Assembly: GCA_900553265.1 (NCBI GenBank)
Contig: USDD01000066.1
Span: 1-15,358, forward strand
Direction: 5' to 3'
Source: an uncultured Eubacteriales bacterium
GTDB lineage: Bacteria > Bacillota > Clostridia > Christensenellales > Aristaeellaceae
DNA length: 15,358 bases
Position 1 is the stretch's first letter. The number at the start of each line of letters is the position of its first letter. Shown here in pieces: positions 14,399 through 15,358 of this stretch. Position numbers and translations under genes: made by a program. The notes beneath the pieces were generated by a model. The model searched no databases. It saw nothing but the letters and a program-made list of their open reading frames with translations, and was not told the origin of the DNA.

Positions 14399-14809
14399 AT
14401 GCGAATGGAATTTCATTTTGAGCACAACGCCCTGCCCGGCTCGCTGGAGCTGGCCTATCTGGGCGACACGGTCTACGATCTCTACGTCCGCTCCCATCTG
14501 GTGGAGCGCGGCGGCCGCGTGGGCGCGCTCCATCGGCGCGCGGTGCGGCTGGTGTGCGCCCATGCCCAGGCCGGGGCCTTTGCCCGGGTGGAGCCGATGC
14601 TGACCGAGGCGGAGCTGGCGGTGGCGCGTCGGGCGCGCAACACAAAGCTCTCGCCCCCGCGCCACGCCGATCCCGCGGACTATCAGAAGGCCACGGCGCT
14701 GGAGGCGTTGGTGGGCTATCTCTACGTCACCGGCCGGAGCGAGCGGCTGCATGCGCTGCTGGAGGCGGCCCTGCCGCCGGAGGAGATCGGGCAGGCGGGA
14801 GAGAGATGA
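14399..14809 (+). CDS. mrnC: Mini-ribonuclease III
   Basis: Dimeric endonuclease related to RNase III but lacking the double-stranded RNA-binding domain; in Firmicutes it matures 23S rRNA. The 136-residue size is right. The catalytic helices are visible: LAYLGDTVYDLYVRSHLVE (18-36, with Asp23 expected in the active site) and ALEALVGYLYVTGR (100-113, with Glu102). ARRARNTKLSPP (76-87) fits the RxRN loop of the family. The start could be 14399 or the in-frame ATG at 14405; neither has an adjacent Shine-Dalgarno and I take the first. It lies 36 bp after rhaB, which is an unusual left neighbour since cysS is common. The gene to the right appears to be rlmB, the usual companion. Confidence 0.88.
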   Translation: MRMEFHFEHNALPGSLELAYLGDTVYDLYVRSHLVERGGRVGALHRRAVRLVCAHAQAGAFARVEPMLTEAELAVARRARNTKLSPPRHADPADYQKATALEALVGYLYVTGRSERLHALLEAALPPEEIGQAGER

Positions 14810-15009
14810 ACGGCCTCGCGCTGGAGCGGGGAGCGACGCCGCGGGAAGAGAGCGGCGTGCTTCAGGAATCTGCTTCTGGCGGAAAATGCGATGACAGTGT
14901 GCAGCGCGAATGCGCATTGGCGCGCACAGCGCTTTTGCCGCGACCGCATGGGCGCGGGGAACCTGCCCGAGCGGCGGCGGAGACTCTGCGCGCTTCGGCG
15001 GGCGAATGA
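14806..15009 (+). CDS. Possible small ORF between mrnC and rlmB, doubtful
   Basis: A 67-codon frame starts in an ATGA overlap with the mrnC stop and has GGGAGAG upstream, so translation is conceivable. The product is rich in Ala, Arg, Gly and Glu, with no hydrophobic segment and no motif I know. After about codon 17 it uses codons that are rare in the neighbouring genes (CGA, TTG, TCT, AGT). I think this 245-bp spacer is more probably non-coding or a decayed sequence, and list it because nothing else explains the stretch. Confidence 0.22.
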   Translation: MNGLALERGATPREESGVLQESASGGKCDDSVQRECALARTALLPRPHGRGEPARAAAETLRASAGE

Positions 15010-15016
15010 AGCGCGC
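14988..15016 (+). other. Hairpin in the leader before the last gene
   Basis: GCGCGCTTC at 14988-14996 pairs perfectly with GAAGCGCGC at 15008-15016 around an 11-nt loop. No T-run follows, so it is not a standard terminator. It lies 25 bp before the Shine-Dalgarno of the 15055 gene. Confidence 0.45.
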
Positions 15017-15054
15017 TCCAAACGGGGAACATTACCATGTCGGAGGAAACACAT

Positions 15055-15358
15055 ATGAGCAAACAGGATGCAAACCGGTTCGACCGGGAGGATCGCAGAG
15101 GCGCGGCGCGCCGAACCTATCCGACGCAGGGCGGCCCGCGCGTGGGCCGCGTGCAGACCAACGTGCCCCGCGCGGAGCGCTACGACGACGATTTCGGCGC
15201 AAAGAAGCCCTACGGCAAGAAGGACTTTGGTGACCGCCCCTACGGCGGCAAGAAGAGCTTCGACGAGCGCAAGCCCTACGGCAAGCCCGCTGACGATTTC
15301 GGCGCGAAGAAGCCCTACGGCAAGAAGGACTTCGGAGACCGCCCCTACGCAGGCAAGC
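15055..15358 (+). CDS. rlmB: Probable RlmB (TrmH-family 23S rRNA Gm2251 methyltransferase), repetitive N-terminal extension only (3' end outside window)
   Basis: Only the first 101 codons are visible and none of the SPOUT catalytic domain, so the name rests on position: in Firmicutes rlmB commonly follows mrnC. RlmB 2'-O-methylates a guanosine in the peptidyl-transferase region of 23S rRNA. What is seen is a hydrophilic, low-complexity segment of Asp, Gly, Arg, Lys, Tyr and Phe, beginning MSKQDANRFDREDRRG. It contains repeated DDFGAKKPYGKKDFGDRPY (see repeat entry). Such basic/aromatic tails occur on many RNA-binding proteins, which agrees with an rRNA enzyme but also fits a pseudouridine synthase or helicase. 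GGAGG at 15042-15046 favours ATG 15055; an in-frame ATG at 15037 would add MSEETH but lacks a Shine-Dalgarno. Confidence 0.6.
   Translation, partial: MSKQDANRFDREDRRGAARRTYPTQGGPRVGRVQTNVPRAERYDDDFGAKKPYGKKDFGDRPYGGKKSFDERKPYGKPADDFGAKKPYGKKDFGDRPYAGK
15187..15358 (+). repeat. 105-bp in-frame tandem repeat encoding 35-residue units
   Basis: GACGATTTCGGCG starts at 15187 and again at 15292, exactly 105 bp apart, and the copies stay nearly identical for more than 60 bp with mostly synonymous changes. Within the unit a shorter motif KPYGK recurs three times (KKPYGKK, RKPYGKP and again KKPYGKK). The second unit runs off the window. Confidence 0.8.

Noticed and set aside
12824..14917. Long - strand frame of 697 codons opposite rhaB and mrnC
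   Set aside because: Antisense shadow of two recognised genes, no motif of its own.

Overview
This window looks like a GC-rich member of the Clostridia (Firmicutes), probably of the gut type. The evidence is strong AGGAGG-type ribosome binding sites, U-tailed hairpin terminators, sigmaA-like promoters with extended -10 elements, and a Mini-RNase III gene followed by what appears to be rlmB, an order typical of Firmicutes. The genus cannot be fixed from the sequence. Most genes lie on the + strand; one two-gene operon lies on the - strand.

Layout. Positions 1-640 hold the 3' end of pyrF, coupled to the start of a HAD phosphatase gene. That gene breaks off after about 38 codons, exactly where a degenerate 23-bp tandem repeat begins. 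A promoter at about 601-629 opens a unit (662-2480) of a membrane-anchored protein of unknown function, a TIM-barrel sugar isomerase/epimerase and a cysteine-rich DUF2284-type metal-binding protein, closed by a clear terminator. A separate promoter drives a four-helix membrane protein (2712-3248).

The main feature is a complete oligopeptide/dipeptide ABC importer operon (3373-11360): binding protein, OppB-like and OppC-like permeases, OppD-like and OppF-like ATPases, and an 80-residue single-pass membrane protein. Two components are much larger than usual. The binding protein carries about 140 extra residues and has no lipobox cysteine. The OppC-like permease carries about 330 extra residues between its first membrane helix and its transport core, and this segment contains at least three recognisable repeats of about 50 residues. 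The operon ends in a bidirectional terminator shared with a convergent - strand pair: a P-loop kinase-like protein and a zinc-ribbon/two-helix membrane protein.

The 646-bp gap 12235-12880 contains the kinase promoter, an AT-rich stretch, seven same-orientation DnaA-box-like nonamers within 127 bp (two exact matches to TGTGGATAA) and the promoter of a rhamnulokinase gene (rhaB). No rhamnose isomerase or aldolase gene is present. RhaB is followed by mrnC (Mini-RNase III), whose only good Shine-Dalgarno sequence is separated from its start by a hairpin. The window ends in a protein with a charged, repetitive N-terminal extension, most likely the start of RlmB.

The most unusual items are the enlarged Opp system, the DnaA-box cluster without a dnaA neighbour, and the repeat-truncated HAD gene.
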